Position numbers and translations under genes: made by a program
Shown here: one piece after another, positions 43,500 to 53,713 of the stretch
Layout: the number at the start of each line of letters is the position of its first letter
Position numbering within the stretch: position 1 is the stretch's first letter
Assembly: GCA_026770025.1 (NCBI GenBank)
Contig: JAMXDE010000014.1
Span: 1,860,001-1,924,000 of the forward strand
From: Craspedostauros australis
Taxonomy: Eukaryota > Bacillariophyta > Bacillariophyceae > Mastogloiales > Achnanthaceae
Reading direction: 5' to 3'
Length of the DNA: 64,000 nucleotides
The notes under the pieces: model-generated
Database searches by the model: none
Told to the model about the DNA's origin: nothing
The model's input: only the letters and a program-made list of their open reading frames with translations

Positions 43500-44921
43500 T
43501 CAGCATGCGGCTTCATGATCGGCGCCACGCAACGGTGTGCGGACGAAATGAATGTTGCACCATCCCTGATTGCCACGATGCGACCAGATTCGCGTTTCCC
43601 GAACATCTAGATCATCACGATCGTAGCTGACCGTGGCCTTGGTGCCCATGATGAATTCGATCTGGGCGTTGCGAATGTTGGTGGCATTGCCTGGTTGCTC
43701 CTGCTTTTGGAAGACGTCTTTCTCAGTGAAGAATTCACCGGCGCACAGACGTTGGTACTGGGTTTCGTCGTTGGTTTCGACGGCTTGCAACAGCTTGGCG
43801 TTGGCGTGGAGGATGTCATCCTGCAGGAATGCATTCATCGCGGATTGGGTGTCGTCCCAAACCTCGTCCAGGGGTTGATCAGCTTCGATGTCCACGACGT
43901 TGAGGGAGGCAGTAGATTTTTCGATGATGCGCAGGGTGTCGATGACGGGCATCGTGTCGCCTTCGAATGTCGCGAAGCGCTTGCGCAAGCTCTCGAGGTT
44001 GTCGTCGGACCGTCCGGATTTCTTGGCGCGGCTGAGGATGCGTTGTTCGAGGACGTCGAGGGGGCACTGGTAGACGAGGACGCCGAGGATGTTGGAGACG
44101 GATTGCATGCACTTGGTCCATCCCTCCAGGTTGTCAAAGTTGCGCGGAAAGCCGTCGACCAGGAAGATGAGGGACTTGCCGTCGGCCTCCTTCATGGCGT
44201 TCTGCAGCAAGGCCAGGGAGATCTCGACCGGCACGATCTTGCCACCCACGAGGCATTCCGATATGAGCTTGGCGTGCGGCGAGTCCTCCTTGCTGGCTTC
44301 GCTGCGCAGCAGCTCTCCGGCAGACAGATGCACGCATGGGTAATTTTGCAGGAGCAAATCGCTCTGGGTTCCCTTGCCGGCGCCAGGGCCGCCCAACACG
44401 AAGAGGACGCGATACTGACCATCGTCGTTGCTACCATCAGCGTCGCTATTGTTCTCACCGTCAGATGAAACTGCCCCGACATTGATCCTGTACTTGAGCC
44501 CGCCGAAGTCCAGCAGATCCGAAGCATTGGCAATACCGAGCGATTCGCCCGCCACCTTCTCCATGAAGTCCGTGAGAGATTGCTGCGGTTCCGGCTCGAT
44601 GGATTTGGTCGCCACGGATCGCAGAGTTTGGAATCGACGATTCCAGGACAGCGACAGCGATGATGCTGTTGATGAAGACGCTGTCGTGATGGACGCAGCG
44701 TTATGATCATACATTCCACCACGAATCTTGAGGAGTTGCGTTGCTGCTGCCGTGGAAGAGTACGCCGAAGCCGATGCTGCGGCGGCAACGGGGGAAGTCC
44801 TCGCGAAGGACGCAAAGGCGCGCGATCCCATGGCCTTGCTCGCGAGCACGAAGGAACTCGTCATGGCTGGTCGCTGCATCAGGATGGTGGAAACGAGCGC
44901 GATGGCCAACGTGTACTTCAT
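43500..44921 (-). CDS. UMP/CMP kinase fused to a CaMKII-association-like domain
   Basis: 473 aa from ATG 44921. The N-terminus is a signal peptide plus an Ala/Ser-rich segment with Phe motifs (SRAFASFART), suggesting plastid or secretory targeting. Residues ~170-365 are a nucleoside monophosphate kinase: P-loop LFVLGGPGAGKGTQ (174-187), VHLSAGELLR, the NMP-site VDGFPRNFDNLEGW, LSRAKKSGRSDDN and FEGDTMPVIDTL. These match UMP-CMP kinase rather than long-lid adenylate kinase. Residues ~366-464 resemble the CaMKII association domain/SnoaL fold: LHANAKLLQAVETNDETQYQ, AQIEFIMGTKATVSYDR and RETRIWSHRGNQGWCNIHF followed by VRT. This domain assembles into rings of 8-14 subunits in CaMKII and occurs in small bacterial proteins. 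No frame break separates the two domains, so this is one fused protein. Confidence 0.87.
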   Translation of the reverse strand: MKYTLAIALVSTILMQRPAMTSSFVLASKAMGSRAFASFARTSPVAAAASASAYSSTAAATQLLKIRGGMYDHNAASITTASSSTASSLSLSWNRRFQTLRSVATKSIEPEPQQSLTDFMEKVAGESLGIANASDLLDFGGLKYRINVGAVSSDGENNSDADGSNDDGQYRVLFVLGGPGAGKGTQSDLLLQNYPCVHLSAGELLRSEASKEDSPHAKLISECLVGGKIVPVEISLALLQNAMKEADGKSLIFLVDGFPRNFDNLEGWTKCMQSVSNILGVLVYQCPLDVLEQRILSRAKKSGRSDDNLESLRKRFATFEGDTMPVIDTLRIIEKSTASLNVVDIEADQPLDEVWDDTQSAMNAFLQDDILHANAKLLQAVETNDETQYQRLCAGEFFTEKDVFQKQEQPGNATNIRNAQIEFIMGTKATVSYDRDDLDVRETRIWSHRGNQGWCNIHFVRTPLRGADHEAAC

Positions 44922-45840
44922 CTTCGTTTTGGGTGTGATGCTCCGCTTCTTTCGCGAATTTGGGCTTGCTTTTCGCTTGGTCTTTCCACCGTTGGCTTCT
45001 GTCTTTGTTCCAACAATAGTATGGATTAAAATATAATATTGTACTGTATGCGTTGTTGCTTTGTCGGTGTTCGATGTAGTTGTCGGATTGATGGCGAGAC
45101 TGATCGCGGCTACTCAATGAAGTGCCTGCAAGGAAGAATACATGATGATGATGATGATGGTGGTGGTGGGAACAACAACAAAGGATTCGACACGACACAA
45201 CACCACACATCACGAGGCATCGGTGTGGTTGTTGGCAGTGCGTGTTGTTGAATGCACAAAGGATACCATCGTCACAGAGCCAACCAAAACGTGTTTGTTC
45301 GTGAATTGGCCAATCGGGCGACGAACAGACACCGTGTTTCTTCGCGCTTGCGACCGTCGACTGATTCGAATACACCAATGCGACAAAACAGGACGACCAT
45401 GGCGCTCTTGATTTCTTGCGCCGTTCATCACTTCTCGATCAATTCTTGATCACGAAGTCGAACCACACCACCCCATCAGTCCGATACGACTACAATCACT
45501 GCATACTAGTGGACGTACACCGAAGGAGCTGCATCTTTGTCGTCACCTTTTCTCCAGCCACAACAAGAGACCAACTCAACTCGATCTTCGATACGGAACG
45601 ACGTGTTGCTCCAGCATCCGCCAACGGCAAAAGCACCGAGTCTTTCAATTCATCAATTCGTCGATCGTGGTCGAGTAGAATAGAATAGAGTGCTGCACTC
45701 TAACCAGATCGCTCCCGTCCATCAAGTTGCATTATTGACGCAGAAGCCCATCGTGATTGCAGCAGCATACAAATCACCGGCAGACACACACACGCGCACA
45801 GTCAAGCGACCAACTCCAAATAGAAGCACGCGCAGACACG
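44922..45840. other. Divergent intergenic region
   Basis: A (GAT)n/(GGT)n tract lies at 45142-45168 and GAATAGAGTGCTGCACTCT at about 45682-45700, upstream of the prefoldin gene. No gene was seen. Confidence 0.5.
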
Positions 45841-46263
45841 ATGGCAACACCGGCCAGCAATCCAGGCGGCGCCATGGCAGCAGAAATCGACAAGGAGGTC
45901 GCCAAGTTCCGCGAAATCGAGCAGCAGATGCAGAAGGTCCAGAAGGATCTGCAGCTGGTCATTGGACAGCAGACGGAAAATGAGATGGTCCAGATCGAGC
46001 TCAATCATCTCAATGCTGGCGACAACGTCTACAAGATGGTGGGGCCGGTCCTGCTCAAGAATTCGTTGGAGGATGCCAAGGAGACGGTGCAGAAGCGATT
46101 GGAGTTCATCCAGGCCGAACGAACGCGGCTGGAGACGAAGGGCAAGGATCTGGAAAGCAAGGGCAATGCCATCTCGGAAAAGGTGCAGCAGATGCAAACC
46201 AACCTGCAGCAGGCGACGGCAGCGGCTGTCAACGAAGTGGCACGGCAGGCTGGGAAGGTGTAG
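45841..46263 (+). CDS. PFDN6: Prefoldin subunit 6
   Basis: 140 aa from ATG 45841, close to the usual length (about 125-130). Two long helices flank the short beta hairpin: VAKFREIEQQMQKVQKDLQL, then VQIELNHLNAGDNVYKMVGP, VLLKNSLEDAKETVQKRLEF and IQAERTRLETKGKDLESKGN. The VYKMVGPVLL hairpin is typical of beta-type prefoldin 6 ('VYKLIGPVLVKQ'). It is part of the cytosolic hexameric prefoldin chaperone that hands actin and tubulin to CCT. Confidence 0.95.
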   Translation: MATPASNPGGAMAAEIDKEVAKFREIEQQMQKVQKDLQLVIGQQTENEMVQIELNHLNAGDNVYKMVGPVLLKNSLEDAKETVQKRLEFIQAERTRLETKGKDLESKGNAISEKVQQMQTNLQQATAAAVNEVARQAGKV

Positions 46264-46634
46264 ATCGAATGGGCATGATGAATCTACGACGGTAACGATC
46301 GAATGGCAGGAAGCTTGCGGCAACAAGACAAGCATACCAGCAACATCAGCGCTTGCTTATGGCAACAGAGTGTCACGATCAATCATCACTAGAGTACATA
46401 CCTTCCAATTCAACATGCAACAACCCATTGGACGCTCCCGCCAACCGAAGGATGCGACTGTAAAAGAAGATCGGCTTGCTACTCTCTCTTTCTCTCGAAG
46501 AGGCCATAGTCTTGACTCTTTATGCTCTCTGTAGAACAAGACCAGTCGTATTTCTATATCACCCACATGGTAGCTGGTTGTCTTGTGTCATGAAACTACT
46601 GCTATGGTTAGGTACGACCACGATGCCTGCGTCT
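46264..46634. other. Convergent intergenic region
   Basis: 371 bp with a CTCTCTTTCTCTCGAAGAGGC pyrimidine tract near 46480; no gene. Confidence 0.4.
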
Positions 46635-49286
46635 CTACTCTTCATCCGACCAATCAATGCCCATCTGCACTTGATCTTCTTCCGCCAACGCTTCCGGATT
46701 CTCGACGCCCGTTGGCTGCTGCTTGCGTTGCTTCTTGGCCTTCTTGCGTTGCTTCTGCTTCTTGGGCTGCTGTTCCGCGCTGCGTTTCTGCGCAGGTCGT
46801 GTCGCGACCTCCAAACGCTTCTCCTTCAACACGGCCGCGTTCCAGCGAGCTCCCATGCTCGGTGTTTGGATGGGCTTCAGGATCTCCAACCGCTTCACAT
46901 CCTTGGGTGCAATTTCGGTCAGCTTCGAGCGACCCAGCACGGCGGCCTTGCTGAAACGTTCCGCCATGTCGATGCAGCCCTTGGCGTAGGCTCTCCAGCG
47001 GGCGTTACGGGTGTCTTTGGCGAACTGTTGTGGATGTTTGTTAATTGTTGTGTTGTGTTGTGTTGTGTTGTCATGGATGGATGATGGAAGAGAGGAGCCA
47101 TGGAGGAGAAAGTGAGGGATGCTGGTTGGTCTCAGCAGTGAATGGCATTTGTTGCGTTGCAATTCCTTTGACAGGGGACTACATTTCCACGTCTAGGCGC
47201 ACGTTAATCCATGCCAACACCAAGGTCGGCAACAACGTCATGAAAACTCCAACCAACTGCAACCGCAAACATGACAGCAAGTCCAACAAATGCACTTGCA
47301 GCATGCACATCAACGTACCTTCCGCAACCGTTGCACCACCCGCACCGAGAACTCTGGGAAACCCGCCGAGTATCGGTACAGATCCATCTCTCGGTTCAGC
47401 AAGACGAAGAGTTCCGACACGCACATCTCCAGCTCTTCCATGGTGCGCAATGGCGAATCCGCCCGCAACTTCAGTGTGACGGAGAGGGATTGGATGCCCG
47501 CCTTGTCCATCTTCTTGGCCTGTTGGTACAGCTCCTTCGTGTCCAATGCATCCAACAGGATAGAGGTCGTGGGCAGGAAGACTTCGGCGGCGCCGGCGAG
47601 CTGCTGCAGCAATCGGATGCAATGCAATCGCAGTGGCAAGTACCGGGCGGAGGGAATCATCTTGCACGTTCCGATGATGACCTGCGACAAGGGGAACAGG
47701 AGAGACTGCAAGAGCTGTTCCTCGCCGGTGGCATCCTGGCTTTGGCATGCCGCCGTGAGCACGGCCACCCATAGCTTGAGGCAGTGCATGTATTGCCAGC
47801 AGTACACGACAGCAAATGCTTCCTGCGTCTTCTTTTGCATCGCCGAGCGCAGATGGAGGGCGAGCTGACGGATGTAGATGAAGGCGTGTTGATAGGATGA
47901 ATGGTAGTCGAGGCTGTAAAGTTCCACGATGCAGTTTCCCATGAAGGTGAGGGTCGGCAAGGAGGCGGTCGAGGATGCGGTGAATTTGGCACGCTGGGCG
48001 TATGCCAAGTACACCTTCTTCAAGCTCGTCTCGATGAAGGGGAATGGTTGCGTGAGGGCCAGCTGACGTATCCTGAGGAAGGCGTGCAAACGGACGACCT
48101 GGTAGTCCTCGTTGGCGTCGATAGGTGCGCTCCACAGCGTGACGAATGCTTTGAGAAGGGACTCGGAGAGGCGTGGGAATGGACTGCAGTATGGGAGGTA
48201 GCTGACCAATGCCTTCAGGACGAAGGCGAGCAGATCTGGCTCCTTGGCTTCGGACAACAGATGAATCGCCGCTCGCAGGAAGGTTTGGATGATTGGTTGC
48301 ACCTGTCCCCAACGGTTGGACTTTTCCATCTGTTTCGGCTGGATGGGCTTGTTTGGATCAATCTCCTCGCTGTCACCATCTTTGTCTGCCGCTGCTTCCT
48401 CATCGTCGTCGGCATCACCATCGGCACTATCACTGTCACTACCACTGTCACCCTCAGAATCTGTTGCTTTCCGAAGAAGATGATAATGGAATTCTTCATG
48501 ACAACGTCCCAACGCGGTGACCATCAAATGATCAAACACCACCGACGATTCGATGTGGTATTTGTTTGCCTTCGCATTTTCAGCCTGATCTGCATCGGCC
48601 ATGTGGCAAGCGGCCTTGAAGACGTTGACGTACTTCTTCAATCCCTTGACGCCATGCGACTTGAATGCACCCTGCTCCATGCGCTTGAGCACCTTCGAAG
48701 TCACAAGTGTCACGCCTCGTTCGAGTGGCTCACTTTGCTTCTGATCGTCTGCCATGACATCTTCATCTTCATCATTATCATCGTCTTCAAAGTCCAGAAT
48801 GCTCTGGTCGTTCTCCTTGAGGAACTGGTGGAATTCCGGATCGTTCTCGATCTCCTGCTTCATCTGATCTTCGACAGCGCCAATGTCTTGCTCTTCGTCG
48901 CTATCGTCGCTGTCTTCCTCGTCGTCGCCGTCGTCGTCATCATCGTCATCGTCATCATCGCTGCCTTCTTGATCCTCAACTTCGTCTTCCTCGCTCTCTT
49001 GCGCGGCATCCTCATTCTCTTCCACCGCGCTGGAAAAGAAGGACTCCAAATCGAGGTCGCCGAGATTCTTCTTGGACGTCAGATCTTCATCGTTGCGCTT
49101 GTATTCGAGTTCATCGGCGTAGCTGTTCCCAGCCTTGATGGCTTTCTTGATGGCACGGTCGTTGGCGGCATCGCTGCGTCCCTTGCGCTTCAGCTTGCCC
49201 TTGCTGGTGATGGTGCCCTTCTTGAGGCGCGACGAGACGCCTCCGCTGCTTTGGAACTTGCGGGCTCGCTTGGTTTGTTTCGGCAT
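46635..49286 (-). CDS. NOC2: NOC2, ribosome-biogenesis protein (two exons)
   Basis: Exon 1 is 49286-47319 and exon 2 is 47024-46635. The intron is 294 nt (GTACGT...CAACAG, phase 0) and the product is 785 aa. The basic N-terminus (MPKQTKRARKFQ, KGTITSKGKLKRKGR) is followed by very acidic tracts, encoded partly by a (TCATCG)n repeat at 48930-48960. NOC2 hallmarks follow: DPEFHQFLKENDQSILDF, KSHGVKGLKKYVNVFKAACH, VQPIIQTFLRAAIHLLSE, LPTLTFMGNCIVELYSLDYH, SSYQHAFIYIRQLALHLR and YVVYCWQYMHCLKLWV-like helices. Exon 2 adds the C-terminus FAKDTRNARWRAYAKGCIDM and a Lys/Arg-rich nucleolar tail. Noc2 works with Noc1 and Noc3 in 60S pre-ribosome assembly and export. Confidence 0.94.
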
Positions 49287-49762
49287 GGTGGGTGTACTGC
49301 TGCGATGGAGCTTATGGAGTGAGTGATGGTGTACGACTACAAGATGGCCGATCGATGTCCTGGTGAACAGATGTGTGAGACGGAGGAGGATGAGGATGCG
49401 ACGCCGGCGTTCGCGGTAACCGAAACATCCAGAGAGGAGATCACTTTTGGTTGGCTTCGTGTTGATTTGACAGAAGGTATCAAACGTACGGCAGCCAGAC
49501 GTATTCGGTCACGAATGGCGTGATTTGCCCAACAAGATCGATTCTTGATGTTGACAATCACATCACATCACACCGCATCGCATCGCATCGCATCATCACC
49601 GACAACAACATCACCAATCCAACCAAAGAAAGAAGCAAGGAAGAACTGATGGATTCAGAGTGATTGGACCGTCATCTGACCGCACCGCCATCTTCGTTGG
49701 CATCACAAGCATCACCGACGCCAACGCTGGCCTGAATTTGTGCTCTCCATCATCCCCATGCG
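49287..49762. other. Divergent intergenic region
   Basis: CATCACATCACACCGCATCGCATCGCATCG repeats occupy 49559-49597. No gene was seen. Confidence 0.5.
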
Positions 49763-50983
49763 ATGTCTGCCAGCACATCCTCGCGTCGTCGCATCATGAC
49801 GATTGGTCACAACGCGCTCACGCTTGCGTCGGCGTTGATCCTGCTGCTGATGCCAATGCAGATGCTTGTGCCCGTCGATGCATTCAAGATCCCCGTCTTC
49901 TTCGATTCTACGAACGGTTTGCACCGCGACATGCAGTACCATCCGGAGCAGGCAGCTCGCATCGAGCTGTGCGTGTCGACGCTGGAACAGCAGATACCCG
50001 ACAAGGTGGAGCTTTACGACGTGGCGCCGGAGGCTCACAGCCAACAGCCACTGTCGGAATCGGCCAAGCCGTGGTACTTCACAGGAGACGAACTGGCACA
50101 CGCGCGGGACATGCTGGTCAAGGCGCACAGCGAGGAGATGGTGGCTGGGTTGGAACAGCGTTGTCACAACTCGCGTCAGCAGCGCATCGAAGAAGGCAGG
50201 GATGCGTTGGGCTTTGTCGGATACGTCGACGCCGACACCTACCTCACCACCGAAACGTACGACGTCTGCCTGCGTGCCACAGCCTCATGGATCCGTGCCG
50301 TCGACGAATCGACTTCCGTCAACAACCCCATTCAAACAGCATTCGCCATGACGCGACCTCCTGGTCACCATGCCACGCCCTCGTTGTCCAATGGTTTTTG
50401 CTTATTCAATTTCGCGGGGGCCGCCACGATCCACTATCTCGAACAGCACCCAGAGGCCAAGGTCTCCATCCTTGATTGGGATGTCCATTACGGTCAGGGC
50501 GTCGCGAAGATCATCAGACAACACGATCGGGCGCGCTACGTGTCCATCCACCAGTCGCCCGCATTCCCCTACATGGCAAATCGGAAACGGATCATGGGGG
50601 ATCATGCCAACGTTCTGACGCTGCCCATCCCGGCAGAAAGCACATGGACGTGCGGGTACCACACGGTGCTGAAGGATGATGCCTTGCCCTTCCTCCGTAC
50701 GACGGGAGAATGGGAACCAGATCTCGTCATCGTTTGTGCTGGATACGACGCCCTGTCCGCGGATGAATTGGCCAGCGTCAATCTCAATGCCAAAGATTAC
50801 GGTGCGATCGTGGAAGCGCTGATGGACCATCTGGATGATGGACAAAGTGCCACCAGCATCACATTGGGTTTGGAAGGTGGATACCAGCTGAAGCATGCCC
50901 CCACGACAGGGAATCTTGCCGATGCTGTCGTCGAGACGCTTGAAAGCTTGCACCGGCGGCTTGGACCACCTCCTGATCAATAG
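49763..50983 (+). CDS. Histone deacetylase-like hydrolase with plastid-type signal
   Basis: 406 aa from ATG 49763. The N-terminus is basic (SSRRR) with a hydrophobic core (LASALILLLMPMQMLV) ending VDAFKIPVFF. This is a signal peptide with an Ala-Phe plastid motif, unexpected for a nuclear deacetylase. The class II-like arginase/deacetylase fold is complete: MTRPPGHHA (His202, His203), zinc ligands in LDWDVHYGQG (Asp240, His242) and CAGYDAL (Asp329), and LGLEGGY with Tyr374. Such organelle-directed HDAC-like proteins may act on acetyl-lysine of plastid proteins or on acetylpolyamines. The substrate is not known. The length is typical of a stand-alone catalytic domain. Confidence 0.88.
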   Translation: MSASTSSRRRIMTIGHNALTLASALILLLMPMQMLVPVDAFKIPVFFDSTNGLHRDMQYHPEQAARIELCVSTLEQQIPDKVELYDVAPEAHSQQPLSESAKPWYFTGDELAHARDMLVKAHSEEMVAGLEQRCHNSRQQRIEEGRDALGFVGYVDADTYLTTETYDVCLRATASWIRAVDESTSVNNPIQTAFAMTRPPGHHATPSLSNGFCLFNFAGAATIHYLEQHPEAKVSILDWDVHYGQGVAKIIRQHDRARYVSIHQSPAFPYMANRKRIMGDHANVLTLPIPAESTWTCGYHTVLKDDALPFLRTTGEWEPDLVIVCAGYDALSADELASVNLNAKDYGAIVEALMDHLDDGQSATSITLGLEGGYQLKHAPTTGNLADAVVETLESLHRRLGPPPDQ

Positions 50984-51600
50984 AGTCATAGGGTAGTCGT
51001 AGAGAGTAGTGCAGAACACAGAAAAGGAGTTCATACCCCTTGCATTTGACATAAATGAGACCCGTTGACTCTGCGAAACGTTGGAGTTGAAAATAACGCT
51101 GAAGGCCCACCGTACGACTACACATTTGATGGTACATCAATGCTCCGGTCGCTATTGTGTGCTGCTGTGCGAATAAGACGATGTAGCATACTCTACACGC
51201 GAGTGTGAATACAGCACAGCAGAATAGCCTTGCTTCGCAACCGTAGTTTTGTACCATATTTGCTAGTTCTCGTCAACCGCGCTCCAATGTATTATAGTTG
51301 ACACACCACATTCAGATCGAATGCTTTTGGTGCTACCCTTCCTGCAGACAAGAGTGGGCGCATTCGTCCCCAAGCGGTGACAACATACTACTACACGTAG
51401 TCTGTGGAACGAAAGAGAGAGAGAGAGTATGTAGGTTTGCAAGCTGACCTCATCGCTTGGACGGATGATCGAAGCAAGCGATGGGACAACACACAATGCA
51501 TGATAGCCACAGGGTACTTGTTGGTGTTCGCCAACTCTGTCATTGATCTTCCTGAATGGTCCTACCAGTCGAAGAATCTCATCTCCGACGATGCCACAGA
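50984..51600. other. Intergenic region before the ankyrin duplication
   Basis: It has a GAGAGAGAGAGAG tract at 51414-51428. No gene was seen. Confidence 0.45.
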
Positions 51601-51968
51601 AGAGAAGTCTGCGTTGTTCTCAGAACGTGTTTGCTTCCTTTCTTCCTTGTTGTCTGCGCGCATTTTCGTGATGGGTGGCAACAGAAGGATCCAAACCAGA
51701 ACCCGAGAGGGAGTGCGATCAACAGAAGGAGACCCCCATGCGACCAAGACAACACACAACTCCATACTCGAGCACATCAACAACAGACATCGAATTGCAA
51801 CGCATACTACTATTCATCACGCAGTGTATGGTACGTACTCATACGAATACAAGCCATTGAAGACACACCATCGATATCTCTGCCTCATAGTAGATAGCTC
51901 AGACAACACATTTCCTCGACAGCCAATCCAACGCCAAAAGACCACCAACCATCAACCATCCTCTCAAC

Positions 51969-52913
51969 ATGCCGAATGTTACGAACGAACAACTCGTTGA
52001 TGCTGCCGTCGCAGGTGACATGTCGGTGTTGAAGGAATGGAAGAAGCAGAACAAGACGCAGAATGAAGGAGTTGACATCAACAAGGTTACAGGCAGGAGA
52101 GGTCGGACTGCCCTTCATTGGGCATGCCACAACGGCCACCTGGAGTGTGCCAAGTACCTCATTGAATCATGTGAGGCGGACATCAACTGCAAAAACAGCA
52201 ATGGTTCCACTCCCCTTCTTTTTGCATGCTGCAACGGCCACCTGGAGTGTGTCAAGTACCTCATCGAATCATGTGAGGCGGACATCAACTGCAAAAACAA
52301 CATAGGTTCCACTCCCCTTCATCGGGCATGCTTCAACGGCCACCTGGAGTGTGTGAAGTACCTCATCGAATCATGTGAGGCGAACATCAACTGCAAAGAC
52401 AACTATGGTCTCACTCCCCTTCATTGGGCATGCATGTACGACCACCTGGAGTGTGTCAAGTACCTCATTGAATCATGTGAGGCGAACATCAACTGCCAAA
52501 ACAACGATGGTCTCACTCCCCTTCATTGGGCATGCTACAACGGCCACCTGGAGTGCGTGGAGTACCTCACCAAATCAGGTGGAGCGAACATCAACTGCCG
52601 AAACAACAATGGTTGGACTCCCCTTCATCACGCATGCCGCAACGGCAAGCTGGAGTGTATCGAGTCCCTCATTAGAGGACTTTCGCCTTCAGTTCACCCA
52701 CAACTGCAACAACGCTTGCAACAAAACGAGCAAGAGAATGAACAGCCACAAGAACAGTTGGGACAGCAGTTGAAGCCGAAGGAACAACAACAACAACAAC
52801 AACAACAGTCGAGACACCAGTTGAAGCGGAAGAAGCAAGAGAATGAACACAACCACAGTGACCACAAGAGGACCAACATCAGCATTGGAGAAGACCGCCT
52901 CAGATCTTTCTAA
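51969..52913 (+). CDS. Ankyrin-repeat protein, six repeats
   Basis: 314 aa. A short N-terminal helix pair (NEQLVDAAVAGDMSVLKEWK) is followed by six 34-residue ankyrin repeats of the form TPLHWACHNGHLECVKYLIE with the tail SCEANINCKNN. This loop is Cys-rich compared with the ankyrin consensus. The C-terminal 75 residues are Gln/Glu/Lys-rich, with eight consecutive Gln and the possible nuclear signal KRKKQENEH. The ORF ends at TAA 52911-52913. Without a break in frame, a BTB-like sequence follows (TGNREDTIFLCGQGDQQQPI). The present protein therefore seems to be the ankyrin half of an ankyrin-BTB gene. Function: protein-protein binding; partner unknown. Confidence 0.8.
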   Translation: MPNVTNEQLVDAAVAGDMSVLKEWKKQNKTQNEGVDINKVTGRRGRTALHWACHNGHLECAKYLIESCEADINCKNSNGSTPLLFACCNGHLECVKYLIESCEADINCKNNIGSTPLHRACFNGHLECVKYLIESCEANINCKDNYGLTPLHWACMYDHLECVKYLIESCEANINCQNNDGLTPLHWACYNGHLECVEYLTKSGGANINCRNNNGWTPLHHACRNGKLECIESLIRGLSPSVHPQLQQRLQQNEQENEQPQEQLGQQLKPKEQQQQQQQQSRHQLKRKKQENEHNHSDHKRTNISIGEDRLRSF

Positions 52914-53713
52914 ACTGGGAATAGGGAAGACACCATCTTTTTGTGCGGCCAGGGCGACCAACAACAACCAATCAAGGCAAACATCCAAGTCCTCGGGATC
53001 ACTGCCCCATCCAATGAGACACTTATCGGCCCTGGAATCCAACATCAGTATGCAAATGATGGCACCAAAGACAGTGAGGCCCCATCCAAACAACCATCCC
53101 TCTTCCCAACCTTCAACCAAACCATGTCCGATACGTCCTCCAATGCATCTACAGAGGTGAGATATCCTTCAACAACATCACTCATGACTACGCTGGCGAT
53201 GATGACGCAAACCAGCCCACTCCCACCTTCACTGGACAGGACGATCTGCAACAGCTGATCCTTGTGGCCAACGAGTTCGGCTTCTGGCGACTCAAGCTTG
53301 TTCTTGAAGCGGAGTTGGTCCGCAAGCATCTCACAGAGGACACCATGATAGATGCATTGATATTCGCTGATCAGCACAACTGTATGGTGTTGAAGGATGC
53401 AGCAATGAGAATGGCACCTGAAAGTGAGAAGGATATGTTCACTCATCTAGATTTAAGCAAACTGATTCTACACCATCAACTGATGGGAGGTATTCGTGTC
53501 CTCCGCAATGGGGGAGCGGAGAGTGATGGTACTGATGATGAGTACAGTCATATGTCCATGATGGACCTGTACAAGGTTGTTGATGAGGACAAGGGTACAG
53601 TAGAAGGGGATTCATACATGGATCGGGTGACATTGGTGGACTTCGTCCGCTCTATGACTACCAAATCATCCAAAATGATTGAGACGGACGGTGCTGCTGG
53701 AGAAGAGGAGTGA
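52914..53713 (+). pseudogene. Decayed BTB-like 3' part of ankyrin-BTB gene, copy 1
   Basis: This follows the TAA in the same frame (EDTIFLCGQGDQQQPIKANI). It shifts by one base near 53081 (one C fewer than copy 2). It continues as VRYVLQCIYRGEISF, LQQLILVANEFGFWRLKLVL, IFADQHNCMVLKDAAMRM and MDLYKVVDEDKGT to TGA 53711. The order (strand/helix, 'C-I-Y-x-G-E', 'L-I-L-V-A-N-E-F-G', 'A-D-x-x-N') fits a BTB/POZ domain. The second half (53264-53713) is an intact 149-codon frame but lacks ATG at its start. Confidence 0.65.

Noticed and set aside
47901-49322. 473-codon plus-strand frame antisense to NOC2
   Set aside because: It is a shadow of NOC2. The Ile/Val-rich runs are the reverse reading of Asp/Glu codons.
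52840-52930. Intron removing the TAA between ankyrin and BTB parts of copy 1
   Set aside because: The only GT-AG pair seen (about 67 nt from the CACA|GTGACC site) does not restore the frame.
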